Origin: Streptomyces bikiniensis
GTDB taxonomy: Bacteria; Actinomycetota; Actinomycetes; Streptomycetales; Streptomycetaceae
DNA length: 64,000 nt
Assembly: GCA_000716465.1 (NCBI GenBank)
Contig: JNWL01000002.1
Coordinates: 186,001 to 250,000, forward strand
Direction of reading: 5' to 3'
Positions 43,497 to 52,977 of the stretch are shown in pieces; position 1 is the first letter of the stretch, and each line of letters begins with the position of its first letter. The notes under the pieces were generated by a model that saw only the letters and a list, made by a program, of their open reading frames with translations, searched no databases and was not told where the DNA came from. Position numbers and translations under genes: made by a program.

Positions 43497-46250
43497 TCAG
43501 CCGGCGCTCCGGAGAGCTTCGGCGAGACCGGCCCGGGAGGCCACTCCCAGCTTCGGGAAGATCCGGTACAGGTGTCCGCCGACGGTGCGGGGGGACATTC
43601 CCAGCGCGGTACCGATGTCCTTGTTGGCCCATCCCTTCGCCGCGAGCTCGGCGATCCGGAACTCGTGGGCGGTGAGGGCGGCGGCACCGGGCACGTCCGA
43701 CCACCGGCCCGCGGGGGTGTAGCCGGCCGCGCGCAGTTCCTCGGCCGCTCTGCGGGACCAGGGCTCCGTACCGAGACGGGCGAAGAGCGCCTGAGCGGCG
43801 AGGAGCTGTTCCACCGCCTCCGCGGGCTTGCGCCGTCGGCGCAGCCAGGCACCGTGGGCCAGCCGCACACGGGCCAGCTCGAACGGCCACCGGTCGCTCC
43901 CCGGTACGGCGTAGGCCGCCGCGCAGGCCTGCCCGAAGCGCGTCTCGTCGGCGGCGATCGCCTCCGCCGCCGCCAGGACGAAGGCGTGGTAGGGACCGAT
44001 GGTCGCCATGCTCGCCGCGCGGCCGGCCTCGACGTGCCGCAGGGCCCGGTCGCGCCGCCCGGTGCGGACCGCGGCCTCCACCAGGGTGAGGAAGGAACGC
44101 TGGAACTGCACGGCCTCCTGCGGGAGGCTTCCCGCGGGCGTGATCGAATGCGCGAGCTCGTAGGCCGTTTCGAAGTCTCCTCGGCCGAGTGCGCTCCAGG
44201 CGCGTGCCCCGGTGATCTGCTGCTGGACGAAACGGGGTGCCTGCCCGTCGGCCCAGGGGCCCAGGGAGCGTTCCACCGACGACAGGGCGGCTTCGTCGCA
44301 GCGTCCACCGTGCACCCAGACGGCGAGCGTCCGGAACGAAAGCAGGTTGAGCGTCATGCCGTGCGCTTCCGACGACGCCCTGCCCTGTTCCGCGAGGGTC
44401 AGGCAGTGGTCCCAGCGGCCGCGGACGACGCCGTCGGAGATCCGGCACATGTCCACGAAGGCCGAGGTGACGAAGGGTGCCCGGTCCGCTATCCGACTCC
44501 AGAGCTCTTCGAACTCGCCGAAGGATTCGACGGCGGTGGCGCTCCAGAGCAGGTGCCAGGCGGCCTCGTCCTCGGCGTCGGCCGGGAGGCTGGCGACGGC
44601 GGCCCGGAGACGGTCGGCCCCGTGCCGAGCCGTACGGGCCGGGTCCCGCCACAGGTCGGCGCAGAGCCGGGTGAGCTCCGACGCCCGGCCGAGTTCCGCC
44701 GCGGCGTCGTCCCAGAGCTCCGGTGCCCCGGCGTACGGGGCGAGGAAGGCGACCTGGAACAGCAGTCCCTCCCGCAGCGCCGTCGTCGAGGGGGTGTCCG
44801 GCAGCGTGGCCAGTGTCCTCAGCGCGCGCGGGTACAGCGCGAGCGGGGTCCGGAAGTCGCCGCTGAGGTTCTGCCGCAGGTAGGACAGCGTGTGGGTGTG
44901 GAGCACCTGATGGAAGGGGGCCAGGCCGTCACGGTCGACGCCGTCGATCACCCTGGCCGCCAGGTCGGTCAGCCCTCCCCGGGTCGCGGCCGCCGCGGCC
45001 TCGGTCAGCCTGCGGTAACGCTCCGCCGGTTCGGTGCTCAACTCGGCGGCCCGGGCCAGCATGGTGGCCGCTTCGGGGTCCCCGCCCCGGCGGACGGTAC
45101 GCCGGGCGGCTTCGTCGAGCGCGGACGCGATGGAGTCGTCAGGACCCGCCACCGAGTCGGCCAGGTGGATGACGTGGTGGTCGTCGTCGGGAGACAGGAC
45201 CTCGGCGAGGGCGCCGTGCGCGCGCCGGAGGTCCTCGGGAGAGGTGCTGTCGATCAGTGCCGCGCGGACCAGCGGATGCCGGAACGTCAGGGTGCCCGGC
45301 ACCCGGCCCTCCGCGACGAGACCACTGGTCAGGACGGCGTCCCAGTCCTCCGCCGTGGCGTGCCGACCGCCGGAGGCGAGCGCCGCCAGGACGAGAGCGC
45401 GCGAACGGCCGGTGGAACCCGCCAGGGCGGTGATGAGCAGAATCCGGCGCGCCGCGGGCGTCAGCGAACGCAGTTGCGCGCCGAAGACGCGCTCCAGCCT
45501 TTCGGGCAGCGGGACCTGTGACGGCTCGGGGGGAATGCCCGCGCTGTAGAGGGGGGCCAGCTCGACGAGGGCCAGGGGGTGGCCCGCGGCGTCCTGGAGT
45601 ACGCGTCGCCGGGTGCTCGGCGACAGCTCCGGGTGGCGCTGCCGCAGGAGGCGGAGCGCGTCGGCGTCGGTGAGCGGCCCGAGGCGCAGGACGTGTGCCC
45701 CGTCCATCACGGGATGATCGGGGCGCGCGGCGCACAGCACCGTCATCCTGAGCCGCTCCGTCCTGCGCTGGACGAATCCGAGGACCCCCGCGCTGGAGGC
45801 GTCGATCCACTGGACGTCGTCCACGACGAGCAGCAGGGGCCGGTCCAGTGCCGCGGCTTCGAGCAGGCCGAGCACGCCCGACGACAGGATCAGCGTGCTC
45901 GGTGGATCCCCGCCGGCGAGCTCCAGCGCTTTGCTCAGGGCGTCCCGCTGGGCCGGCGGCAGGGCGGCCTCGAACGACCGCAGGGGAAGCAGTAGTTGCC
46001 GCAGTCCGGCGAAGGCGAGCGGGGATTCCGCCTCCGTGCCCGTCACGCGTACGACGCGTGTCCCGTGCTCGTCGGCGAAGGCCGCCGCCCGTTCCAGCAG
46101 GGCGGTCTTGCCGATGCCCGCCTGGCCCGATACCCACAGGGCCCGCCCTCCGCCCGAGACCATCGCCTCGCGCAGAACGGCCCAGGGGGCGTCTCGTCCC
46201 ACCAGTTCGGCGGCGGACGGGGCTGGTGTTTCGATCGTACGGCCGGGCAT
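43497..46250 (-). CDS. LAL-type LuxR-family regulator
   Basis: A 917-residue large ATP-binding LuxR regulator. The N-terminal AAA domain has P-loop VSGQAGIGKTALLERA and Walker B LLLVVDDVQWID. A long helical TPR-like middle follows. A C-terminal LuxR helix-turn-helix (LTAHEFRIAELAAKGWANKDIGTALGMSPRTVGGHLYRIFPKLGV) ends at the last 15 residues. The full length agrees with the family. Such proteins usually activate adjacent genes; the neighbouring hydrolases at 46.5-48.3 kb lie upstream on the same strand. It is 120 bp upstream of the XRE/NB-ARC gene. Confidence 0.9.
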   Translation of the reverse strand: MPGRTIETPAPSAAELVGRDAPWAVLREAMVSGGGRALWVSGQAGIGKTALLERAAAFADEHGTRVVRVTGTEAESPLAFAGLRQLLLPLRSFEAALPPAQRDALSKALELAGGDPPSTLILSSGVLGLLEAAALDRPLLLVVDDVQWIDASSAGVLGFVQRRTERLRMTVLCAARPDHPVMDGAHVLRLGPLTDADALRLLRQRHPELSPSTRRRVLQDAAGHPLALVELAPLYSAGIPPEPSQVPLPERLERVFGAQLRSLTPAARRILLITALAGSTGRSRALVLAALASGGRHATAEDWDAVLTSGLVAEGRVPGTLTFRHPLVRAALIDSTSPEDLRRAHGALAEVLSPDDDHHVIHLADSVAGPDDSIASALDEAARRTVRRGGDPEAATMLARAAELSTEPAERYRRLTEAAAAATRGGLTDLAARVIDGVDRDGLAPFHQVLHTHTLSYLRQNLSGDFRTPLALYPRALRTLATLPDTPSTTALREGLLFQVAFLAPYAGAPELWDDAAAELGRASELTRLCADLWRDPARTARHGADRLRAAVASLPADAEDEAAWHLLWSATAVESFGEFEELWSRIADRAPFVTSAFVDMCRISDGVVRGRWDHCLTLAEQGRASSEAHGMTLNLLSFRTLAVWVHGGRCDEAALSSVERSLGPWADGQAPRFVQQQITGARAWSALGRGDFETAYELAHSITPAGSLPQEAVQFQRSFLTLVEAAVRTGRRDRALRHVEAGRAASMATIGPYHAFVLAAAEAIAADETRFGQACAAAYAVPGSDRWPFELARVRLAHGAWLRRRRKPAEAVEQLLAAQALFARLGTEPWSRRAAEELRAAGYTPAGRWSDVPGAAALTAHEFRIAELAAKGWANKDIGTALGMSPRTVGGHLYRIFPKLGVASRAGLAEALRSAG

Positions 46251-46460
46251 CGCCTCGTCCTTCCCTGATGGACACCGTCACGGGAGCGGCGGGCGCTGTC
46301 GGTTCTCACGTCCGACCTCCGTGTCGGACCACGGTATGCCGGATGTGACAGCTGATCAGGGACGGTGCAGGGAGAGGCAGAGGCCGTGCAGGGACAGACC
46401 GGGACCCGCATGCGTCCGGCGCCGCCCGGCGGGCGGCACTCCGGTCTCGGCGGCAGTCCG

Positions 46461-46494
46461 TTCGGCCGGTCCGCACCTTCACGGACCGGCCGAA
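46461..46494 (-). terminator. Hairpin after alpha/beta hydrolase gene
   Basis: TTCGGCCGGTCCG (46461-46473) pairs perfectly with CGGACCGGCCGAA (46482-46494) over an 8-nt loop. It lies 17 bp beyond the stop of the minus-strand hydrolase at 46,512. It separates that gene from the LAL regulator downstream. Confidence 0.8.
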
Positions 46495-46511
46495 AGGCGG
46501 GTGGGCGGGGT

Positions 46512-47393
46512 TCAGGCGGAGGCATCGTCTCCGGTGCCGACGTGGCGGCGTACGAAGGCGAGCGCGGTGTCGGCGACCTCACGCCAGCCGCTGTCGATCG
46601 TCAGGGCGTGGCCCCGGCCGGGGATCTCGACGATCTCGGTGACAGCCGACTCGTTGCGCACCTGCTTCTTGTAGGAGGCATGGGCGATGGCCCACGGGAC
46701 GGTGTGGTCCTTCTCGCCCGAGATGATCAGGAGCGGGCCCCGGTCGGCCGCGAGCGTGTCGACTTTGACCTCCGTCCACGGGTTGATGTTCGCCGCCGCG
46801 GCCTGGAAAAGCGGTTCGCCGGGAGCCGGTACGGCGAAGGTCTCGTACAGCTCCCGGGCCTCGGACTCGGTGACGGCGTTGGCGAACGAGTACCGGAACT
46901 GCTCGTACGTGAGGGGCACGGCCCGGTGGTAGTTGGCCGGGTTGCCGAGGACGGCGCTCGCCGCCCGCAGCGAGGACAGCGGCAGCGGCAGCACCCCCCG
47001 GAACGGTGCCGGGTCGATCGCCACCGAGGCCCTGGACAGGCCGCGGCCCGCGATGATCTGGGTGATCAGACCGCCGAAGGAGTGGCCGATCACCACCGGG
47101 GTGCGGTCGAGCTTCCGGACGAGGTCGCAGAAGTGGTCGGCGACCTGCCCGACGCTCTTGCCCGCGAAGACCTCGGGGTGGGCGTTGGCCTCGTCGACCG
47201 TGGCGGGGTCGTCGGGCCAGCCCGGCATGACCGGGGCGAAGCCGGCCTCGTCGAACACGGCGGCCCACCGTTCCCAGCTGGTCGGCAGCAGCCAGAGGCC
47301 GTGGACGAAGACGACCGGGATCCGCCCGTCGGCGTTGGCGCGTTCGACCTGGGCCAGGTCACGGGCGTAGGAGTCCTTGGAGGGGAGCGACAT
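46512..47393 (-). CDS. Alpha/beta hydrolase
   Basis: A 293-residue hydrolase. The strand VVFVHGLWLLPTSWERW is followed by the nucleophile elbow VIGHSFGG, the acid ISGEKDHTVPW and His GRGHALTID, giving a full triad. No signal peptide. The start has GAAGGA 7 nt upstream. Only 29 bp separate it from the exported hydrolase gene upstream, so both are probably co-transcribed toward the hairpin at 46,461-46,494. The substrate is unknown. Confidence 0.85.
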   Translation of the reverse strand: MSLPSKDSYARDLAQVERANADGRIPVVFVHGLWLLPTSWERWAAVFDEAGFAPVMPGWPDDPATVDEANAHPEVFAGKSVGQVADHFCDLVRKLDRTPVVIGHSFGGLITQIIAGRGLSRASVAIDPAPFRGVLPLPLSSLRAASAVLGNPANYHRAVPLTYEQFRYSFANAVTESEARELYETFAVPAPGEPLFQAAAANINPWTEVKVDTLAADRGPLLIISGEKDHTVPWAIAHASYKKQVRNESAVTEIVEIPGRGHALTIDSGWREVADTALAFVRRHVGTGDDASA

Positions 47394-47422
47394 GGAACCG
47401 TCCTTCGGGAGTGGGGTGCCGT

Positions 47423-48274
47423 TCAGCGCCGGACGTGGTCGGCCGCGGCCCGGATCAGCCCGGCCACCGCGTCGGGGGCGCTGTGCAGGGGGAGGTGCGA
47501 GCTGCGGACCTCGGCCGTGCGGGACCCCGCCCGCCGGGCCTGGAAGCGCTGCAGCTCCGCGGGGATGCCTCGGTCACGGGTGGCGACCAGGGCCCAGGAG
47601 GGCAGGGAGCGCCACGCCGCCGCCGTCGCCCGGTCGCCGAAGGCGGTGGCGCTCAGCGGACGCTGGACGGCGGCGAGGGTGCGTGCGGTGGTGAGGGACA
47701 CGTCCTGGGCGAAGACCCGGTGGAACTCCTCGGTCCTGATGTAGAGGTCGAGGCCGGGGGAGCCGTCGGGCGCGGGGGCGGGGACCTGGGTGAGCGCCGG
47801 GGTCAGTTCCGAGCCGGGGAAGCGGCCCGCCAGTTCGCCCAGCACCTCTCCGGCGTCCGGCATGAAGGCGGCGACGTAGACGAGTGCCTCGACACCGGGG
47901 GCGTTCGCGGCGGCCTCGGTGATCACCGCGCCGCCGTAGGAGTGGCCGGCCAGGACGACGGGTCCCTTGACGCTCGCGAGGACGGCGGCGATGTGCGCCG
48001 CGTCGTGGTGCAGCCCGCGCAGCGGGTTGGCGGGGGCGATCACCGTGTGACCGCGGCCCTGGAGCCGTTCGATGACGGGCGACCAGCTCGACGCGTCGGC
48101 GAAGGCGCCGTGGACGAGGACGATCGTGGGCCTGCCGGGGCGGGTGTGGCCCGGGGCGGCGGTCGCCGGTTCCGCCGCGGTGGCGGTGGCGGCCGGTCCG
48201 ACGGTGACGGCGGCGGCTGCGGCGGCTCCGGCGGCGAGCGCCGTGCGCCGTGATACGGCCTGGTGAAGGGACAT
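47423..48274 (-). CDS. Tat-exported alpha/beta hydrolase
   Basis: A 283-residue protein from ATG 48274. The N-terminus MSLHQAVSRRTALAAG carries a twin-arginine export signal with an Ala-rich hydrophobic stretch. The mature enzyme has IVLVHGAFADASSW, nucleophile LAGHSYGG, and candidate acid/His in VATRDRG and SSHLPLHSAPD; it belongs to the esterase-like group of short hydrolases. Upstream in-frame sequence is open but lacks coding character before the signal. It is co-directional with the next hydrolase (29 bp). Confidence 0.83.
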   Translation of the reverse strand: MSLHQAVSRRTALAAGAAAAAAVTVGPAATATAAEPATAAPGHTRPGRPTIVLVHGAFADASSWSPVIERLQGRGHTVIAPANPLRGLHHDAAHIAAVLASVKGPVVLAGHSYGGAVITEAAANAPGVEALVYVAAFMPDAGEVLGELAGRFPGSELTPALTQVPAPAPDGSPGLDLYIRTEEFHRVFAQDVSLTTARTLAAVQRPLSATAFGDRATAAAWRSLPSWALVATRDRGIPAELQRFQARRAGSRTAEVRSSHLPLHSAPDAVAGLIRAAADHVRR

Positions 48275-48434
48275 GGGGTGCGCTCTCTGCTCGGGGCGGA
48301 CGGGGCGGCCGGACGGGATGTTCCCGCGTTCGACCGCCGTCGGCCGGGCGGGGGAGTGGTGCCCGGCGCACACGGGAGCGTCCACCGGTGCGCCGGGAGC
48401 ATCGGCGTACGGGCTCCGCCGGGGACGCGTCTTC

Positions 48435-49007
48435 TCAGACGCGGGTCAGGGGGGTGTCGACCAGGTGCTCGGCGAGGAACCAGACCTGGGTCTCGCCGGT
48501 CCGCACGACCTCGGAGACGATGAGGTCGTTGCTGCCGTCGTCCCCCAGGTCCGCGACACGGCGGGCCGCGTCCCGCGCGTCCGCCAGGATCGTCTCGTGC
48601 GCCTCCAGGAGCCGCGACAGCATCGCGGGGACCTCCTCCGCGCCGTCGGGCGGGCGCGGTACGCGGGTCATCTCGGCGGCGTGCCGGGGATCTCCCACCG
48701 CGATGCCTCCCAGGCTCTGGACGCGTTCGGCGAGGAGGTCGACGATCGCGAGCTGCCGCTCGGCGTGCTGGTCGAGCAGCAGGTGGAGCTGGTGGAAGGT
48801 GGGGCCGCGCATGAGCCAGTGGTGCTTCTTGTACAGGGCGTACAGCATCTGCGTGTCGGCCAGGAGGCGGTTGAGGCGCTGGCAGGCGTACGCCCTGGCG
48901 TCGTGGGAGAGCCCGATCGGCAGTTGCTTCACGGTGCCGAAGGGCTGGACCTCGTGTCCTTTCTGGTGCAGCAGCGGCTGGGTGCCGCGGGCGGGGGCGG
49001 TCGTCAT
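48435..49007 (-). CDS. dps: Dps-family ferritin-like protein
   Basis: A 190-residue Dps-like protein. The dinuclear ferroxidase motif is readable: YALYKKHHWLMRGPTFHQLHLLLDQHAERQ (His, His, Asp and Glu ligands), with a four-helix pattern throughout. Dps proteins oxidise and store iron and shield DNA during oxidative stress. The ATG overlaps the stop of the DoxX gene (ATGA). It is longer than minimal Dps at the N-terminus (about 20 residues), a tail that in some actinobacterial members binds DNA. Confidence 0.88.
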   Translation of the reverse strand: MTTAPARGTQPLLHQKGHEVQPFGTVKQLPIGLSHDARAYACQRLNRLLADTQMLYALYKKHHWLMRGPTFHQLHLLLDQHAERQLAIVDLLAERVQSLGGIAVGDPRHAAEMTRVPRPPDGAEEVPAMLSRLLEAHETILADARDAARRVADLGDDGSNDLIVSEVVRTGETQVWFLAEHLVDTPLTRV

Positions 49008-49540
49008 GTCGCACTCCGGGTGTCAGAGGGGCGGGCGGGGGCCCCGGCGGGCGCCGGGACGGGACGGTGCAGGAGGAGGCGGACGGCGAGGCCGCTGACC
49101 ACCCCGCCGACCGCGGTGACGGCGGCCCACCAGGCGGGCCAGGGCGTCAGGTGCAGGGCAGCGTCCGCGGACCAGCGGCCGGGGCCGGTGAGCGCGAGCG
49201 CCGCGGGGACGGCCACCAGGACCAGGGGGTACTCGTAGCCGTCGTTCTGCACCCACAGCCCGTGCGGCCGTTTCACGGTCAGGGCCACGGTCATCACACC
49301 GACGACACCGGCGGCCGCCAGCGGGGTGAGGGCGCCGGCGGCGAGCAGCAGGCCCGCCCCGATCTGGGTGGTCCCCGCGGCGAGGGCCGTCAGGACCCCG
49401 CCGCGGAACCCGTCCCCCCGGAACTCCTCCGTACCGCCCGCCAGGCCCTTTCCGCCGAGCCGGAAGCTCACCTTCTGCACTCCGTGACCGGCGACGAGCA
49501 GTCCGGCGACGAGCCGCAGGACCAGCAGACCGATGTCCAT
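49004..49540 (-). CDS. DoxX-family membrane protein
   Basis: A 178-residue integral membrane protein with four hydrophobic segments (LVLRLVAGLLVAGHGVQK; FRGGVLTALAAGTTQIGAGLLLAAG; AAGVVGVMTVAL; LVLVAVPAALAL), matching DoxX. These proteins are linked with thiol or redox homeostasis. It is translationally coupled to Dps by the ATGA overlap, suggesting a shared role in oxidative stress. The C-terminal Pro/Arg-rich tail is cytoplasmic. Confidence 0.85.
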   Translation of the reverse strand: MDIGLLVLRLVAGLLVAGHGVQKVSFRLGGKGLAGGTEEFRGDGFRGGVLTALAAGTTQIGAGLLLAAGALTPLAAAGVVGVMTVALTVKRPHGLWVQNDGYEYPLVLVAVPAALALTGPGRWSADAALHLTPWPAWWAAVTAVGGVVSGLAVRLLLHRPVPAPAGAPARPSDTRSAT

Positions 49541-49577
49541 CGTGGTGCTCCTGGAGTCGAGGCGGTCGCCGGGCGGG

Positions 49578-50240
49578 TCAGCCGACGGCGTTCGGGTCGA
49601 TCATGGACTGGGCGTAGACGACCCCCATGCCGTAGGCGCCGCCGTGCTCCTTCACGACGTCCAGGGTCTGGGTGTACGTCTCGCCGCGCGCCCAGTCGCG
49701 CTGGAGCTCCAGGAGCACCTGGAGCCAGGTGACCGGCACCGCTCCGGCGGCGGTCATGCGCTGCATCGCGTGCTCGTGGGCCTCGGGGGTGACGCCTGCC
49801 GACGCGTCGGCGACGACGTACACCTCGTAGCCCTGGGAGAGGGCGGAGAGGGCGGGCAGCACCAGGCAGACCTCGGTCCACAGCCCGGACAGGATGATCT
49901 TGCTGCGGCCGGTCGCCTTGACGGCGTCGACCAGGGCCGTGTCCTCCCAGGCGTTCATCGTGGTGCGGTCCACGATCTCGTGCTTGGGGAACACCTCGCG
50001 CAGCTGCGGCAGGAGGGGGCCGGAGAAGGACTCGGCGGCCACGGTGGAGAGCACCACCGGGACGTCGAAGACGGTGGCCGCCTTGGCCAGGCCGACGGTG
50101 GCGTTGATGACCCCGGCCCGGTCGGCGCTGGCGGCGCCGAAGAACATCTGCGGCTGGTGGTCCACGAACAGCATCATCGCGTTGTCGGGCGTCAGCAGGT
50201 CGGGGCTGGGCGCGGCCTGGACGGTATCGAAGTCGACCAT
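49578..50240 (-). CDS. Isochorismatase-family hydrolase (YcaC-like)
   Basis: A 220-residue cysteine hydrolase. ATG 50240 is used (GAAAGG upstream); the longer frame upstream is not conserved-looking. MMLFVDHQPQMFF supplies the Asp and LSGLWTEVCLVLP the nucleophilic Cys. IVDRTTMNAWEDTALVDAVKATGRSK is typical of YcaC-like members of this superfamily. The physiological substrate is unknown. A strong hairpin upstream separates it from the amidohydrolase gene. Confidence 0.87.
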   Translation of the reverse strand: MVDFDTVQAAPSPDLLTPDNAMMLFVDHQPQMFFGAASADRAGVINATVGLAKAATVFDVPVVLSTVAAESFSGPLLPQLREVFPKHEIVDRTTMNAWEDTALVDAVKATGRSKIILSGLWTEVCLVLPALSALSQGYEVYVVADASAGVTPEAHEHAMQRMTAAGAVPVTWLQVLLELQRDWARGETYTQTLDVVKEHGGAYGMGVVYAQSMIDPNAVG

Positions 50241-50446
50241 GGGAGGTCCTTTCGGGAAGGGAGAAGAAGGGGGCACGCGTCGGGGCGGGGCGCCCCGGGA
50301 CGCGTGGCTCCGGTGAGGTGGGCAACGGGCCTGGATGGAGGCCTCGTTCACCGCTCACGTTACGGAGACGAGGAGGCCTTCGTTTGGCTCTGGGTGACCG
50401 GGACTGTTCCCCTGCTGCACGGGTGCCGCGGGTCTCGCCGGCTCAT

Positions 50447-50499
50447 GCCGAAGGCCCTCGTTCCGGCCGCGGGCAGCGGTGGGAACGAGGGCCTTCGGC
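50447..50499 (-). terminator. Strong hairpin after amidohydrolase gene
   Basis: GCCGAAGGCCCTCGTTCC (50447-50464) is perfectly complementary to GGAACGAGGGCCTTCGGC (50482-50499): an 18-bp stem with a 17-nt loop, 19 bp after the amidohydrolase stop. It is the longest perfect stem I found in the window. Confidence 0.85.
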
Positions 50500-50518
50500 G
50501 CGCCCCGTCAGGGGTCGC

Positions 50519-52417
50519 TCAGAGGACGTAACAGGGGTCGAAGACCTGTAGGGCGTTCTCGGGGGCGAAGCCCCGGGCGACCCGCCACTGGCGGTGCTGC
50601 TCCGATGCCGCGACCGCTTCGGCCAGCCGGTCGGCCTGGCGCGCCCCCGTCAGCCCCGGGGGCATGGTGGCCTGGTAGCCGCCGAAGTGGGCCACCGGAC
50701 TCCAGGAAGGGCTCACGGCGGGAACCTCCTCGTCCAGTCCCTCGTACTCCGCCGCGGCGTAGACCAGCCGCCCGCCGACGACCGTCAGGACGGACTCGAT
50801 GTGGGGGATGTCGTCGTCGTGCACGGAGAAGTAGTCGCGGGAGAGGACGGTGAAGTCGGCGAGATACCCGGTCCTGAGGATCCCCTTGCGCTCGCCCTCC
50901 CCTGTCATGAGGGCGCCGCCGCGGGTGTACATCTCCAACGCCTTCTCCCGCGACACCAGGCGGTCCGGCGGGTAGAGGCAGAGGTCTCCCACGGTGCGTC
51001 CGGTGACGAGCCAGTGCAGGGCCACCCAAGGGTTGTACGAGGAGACGCGGGTGGCGTCGGTGCCCGCCGCCACCGGCAGGCCGAGGTCCAGCATCTCCTT
51101 GACGGGCGGGGTGTGCGCCGCGGCCTCGGCGCCGTACCGGTCGACGAACGCCTTGCCCTGGAACGACATGCGGTTCTGCACGCTGATCGAGCCGCCCAGG
51201 GCGGCGATCCTCTCCAGGCTCCGCGGTGACACCGTCTCGGCGTGGTCGAAGAGCCAGCGGTTGCCCGCCGGGAAAAGGCCGTCGGCGGCCAGCTTCTCGA
51301 AGACGGCGAGGTCCCGGCGGATCGTCTCGTCGTAGGTGGCGTGCAGCCGGAAGCCCCAGCCGTTCTCCATGAGCAGCCGGACGGCCTTCTCGAACTCCTC
51401 CTCGTAGCCGGCGGCGAGTTCGGGCCGGGGTTCGGAGAAGTTCTCGAAGTCCGCGGCCGCCCAGGTCAGGTTCTCCCCGGCGCCGTTCAGCCTGAGCCAC
51501 TCGTCGCCCTCGTCGGGGCGTACGGCCTCGATCCAGCGCCGCAGGTCGTCGAGTTCCTGACCGGCGGTCTGCGGGAAGAGGTGGTAGGCGATCCGGAGCG
51601 TCAGTTCCCCGTCCCGGGCCAGTTCGGTCACCGTCGCGTAGTTCTCGGGGAAGTTCTGGAAGCCGCCGGCCGCGTCCACGGCCGAGGTGAGCCCGAAGCG
51701 GTTCAGTTCCCGCAGGAAGTGCCGGGTGGAATTCTTCCTGTCCTGCTCGCCGAGGACGGGGGCCGCCGCGAGGGTCGAGTAGAGGATCAGCGCGCTGGGC
51801 GCGGCGAGCAGCAGACCCGTCGGCTCCTCGTCCCGGCCGCGGACGATCTGACCGCCCCGGGGGTCGGGGGTGTCGCGGGTGAAACCCGCGGCGCGCACGG
51901 CGGCGCGGTTCAGCAGCGCGGACTGGTAGAGGTGCAGGACGAAGACGGGGGTGTCCGGGGCGGCGGCGGTCAGCTCGGACACGGTCGGCATCCGCCGCTC
52001 CGCGAACTGCTCGGGCGTCCATCCGCCCACCACCCGTATCCACTGGCCCTTCGGGGTGCGGCCGGCTTGTTCGCGCAGCATGGCCAGGGCCTGGCGCAGT
52101 GAGGGGACGCCGTCCCAGCGCAGCTCCAACACGTAGTTCAGGCCGCCCCGGATGACGTGCAGGTGCGAGTCGTTCAGCCCGGGGACGATCCGGCGCCCCA
52201 GGGCGTCGACCACGCGCGTCCGCGGCCCGACGTGCCGCGCGATCACGGCGTCGTCGCCGAGCGCGGTGATCCGTCCGCCGCGGACGGCGACAGCCGTCGC
52301 GGCGGGTCGCGCCGGGTCACCGGTGTGGATCCGCGCGTTGCGGACGACGAGTTCGGCGGCGTCGCCGTCCTCGATTCCGGGGAGGGGGGTGACGCCGCCG
52401 ACCGGCATCGTCGTCAT
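50519..52417 (-). CDS. YtcJ-like amidohydrolase (amidohydrolase_3)
   Basis: A 632-residue metal-dependent hydrolase. The N-terminal composite strand RGGRITALGDDAVIARHVG precedes the metal-binding LNDSHLHVIRGG. Later conserved blocks are FRLHATYDETIRRDL, HAETVSPRSLERIAALGG, AAGTDATRVSSYNPW and GYLADFTVLS, typical of the YtcJ-like branch that hydrolyses exocyclic amides. No signal peptide. Two ATGs are possible (52417 or 52408). The SsgA-like gene lies 65 bp upstream. The reaction is not deducible beyond C-N hydrolysis. Confidence 0.88.
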   Translation of the reverse strand: MTTMPVGGVTPLPGIEDGDAAELVVRNARIHTGDPARPAATAVAVRGGRITALGDDAVIARHVGPRTRVVDALGRRIVPGLNDSHLHVIRGGLNYVLELRWDGVPSLRQALAMLREQAGRTPKGQWIRVVGGWTPEQFAERRMPTVSELTAAAPDTPVFVLHLYQSALLNRAAVRAAGFTRDTPDPRGGQIVRGRDEEPTGLLLAAPSALILYSTLAAAPVLGEQDRKNSTRHFLRELNRFGLTSAVDAAGGFQNFPENYATVTELARDGELTLRIAYHLFPQTAGQELDDLRRWIEAVRPDEGDEWLRLNGAGENLTWAAADFENFSEPRPELAAGYEEEFEKAVRLLMENGWGFRLHATYDETIRRDLAVFEKLAADGLFPAGNRWLFDHAETVSPRSLERIAALGGSISVQNRMSFQGKAFVDRYGAEAAAHTPPVKEMLDLGLPVAAGTDATRVSSYNPWVALHWLVTGRTVGDLCLYPPDRLVSREKALEMYTRGGALMTGEGERKGILRTGYLADFTVLSRDYFSVHDDDIPHIESVLTVVGGRLVYAAAEYEGLDEEVPAVSPSWSPVAHFGGYQATMPPGLTGARQADRLAEAVAASEQHRQWRVARGFAPENALQVFDPCYVL

Positions 52418-52482
52418 GTCCTTCTCGCTTTCTCAAGGGGGTGTGGGCAGGAGCGGTGTCCTGGGGAAGTGGCCGGCGCCGC

Positions 52483-52893
52483 CTACGCGCGCCGCAGGAT
52501 GGCGTCCAGGGTCCGGTCGAGTTCGCTCCGGACCCGTGCGGAGACCTGAGGGGGCCAGGTCTCGGTGCGGGCGAGGAAGGAGCGCAGCGCGGCGGTGCGG
52601 AACCGTACGAGGCAGTGGCCGTGGGCGGGGCGCAACTCGATGTGCGTCTCGTACGCGTCGCCCGGGCGCACCCGTACGTCGCCGTCACCGGCCGGGGCGG
52701 TGACCCCCTCGGACAGCAGTGACCTGGCGAAGACCCAGGTGGCGGCCGACTGCTCCGGTCCACCGGTGGGCGCGAAGTCCAGCCGGACCGCCAGGGGGTC
52801 GTCGGGCCGGTGGCGGATCCACACGACCAGCCGGCCGCCCGCGTGGTCGGGCGTCGAGACCTCGGCCGTGACGACGTGCTCGATGGGCTGCAC
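52483..52893 (-). CDS. SsgA-like sporulation/cell-division protein
   Basis: A 136-residue protein of the SsgA-like (SALP) family, restricted to morphologically complex actinomycetes. Diagnostic blocks are DPLAVRLDFAPTG, TWVFARSLLSEGV, DVRVRPGD and LRSFLARTETWPP. SALPs steer septum positioning and spore-wall assembly. It starts with GTG, with AGGAG close upstream. Its neighbours here are metabolic, not division genes, so it is likely an orphan paralogue. This gene is strong evidence for a Streptomyces-like host. Confidence 0.87.
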   Translation of the reverse strand: MQPIEHVVTAEVSTPDHAGGRLVVWIRHRPDDPLAVRLDFAPTGGPEQSAATWVFARSLLSEGVTAPAGDGDVRVRPGDAYETHIELRPAHGHCLVRFRTAALRSFLARTETWPPQVSARVRSELDRTLDAILRRA

Positions 52894-52977
52894 GGACTCT
52901 CCTCGCGGTATGGCCCTGGGACGGACGGCACCGCCGACACGGGCGTGATGAGTGGACGTCGGTGGACGGGCCGGGAG

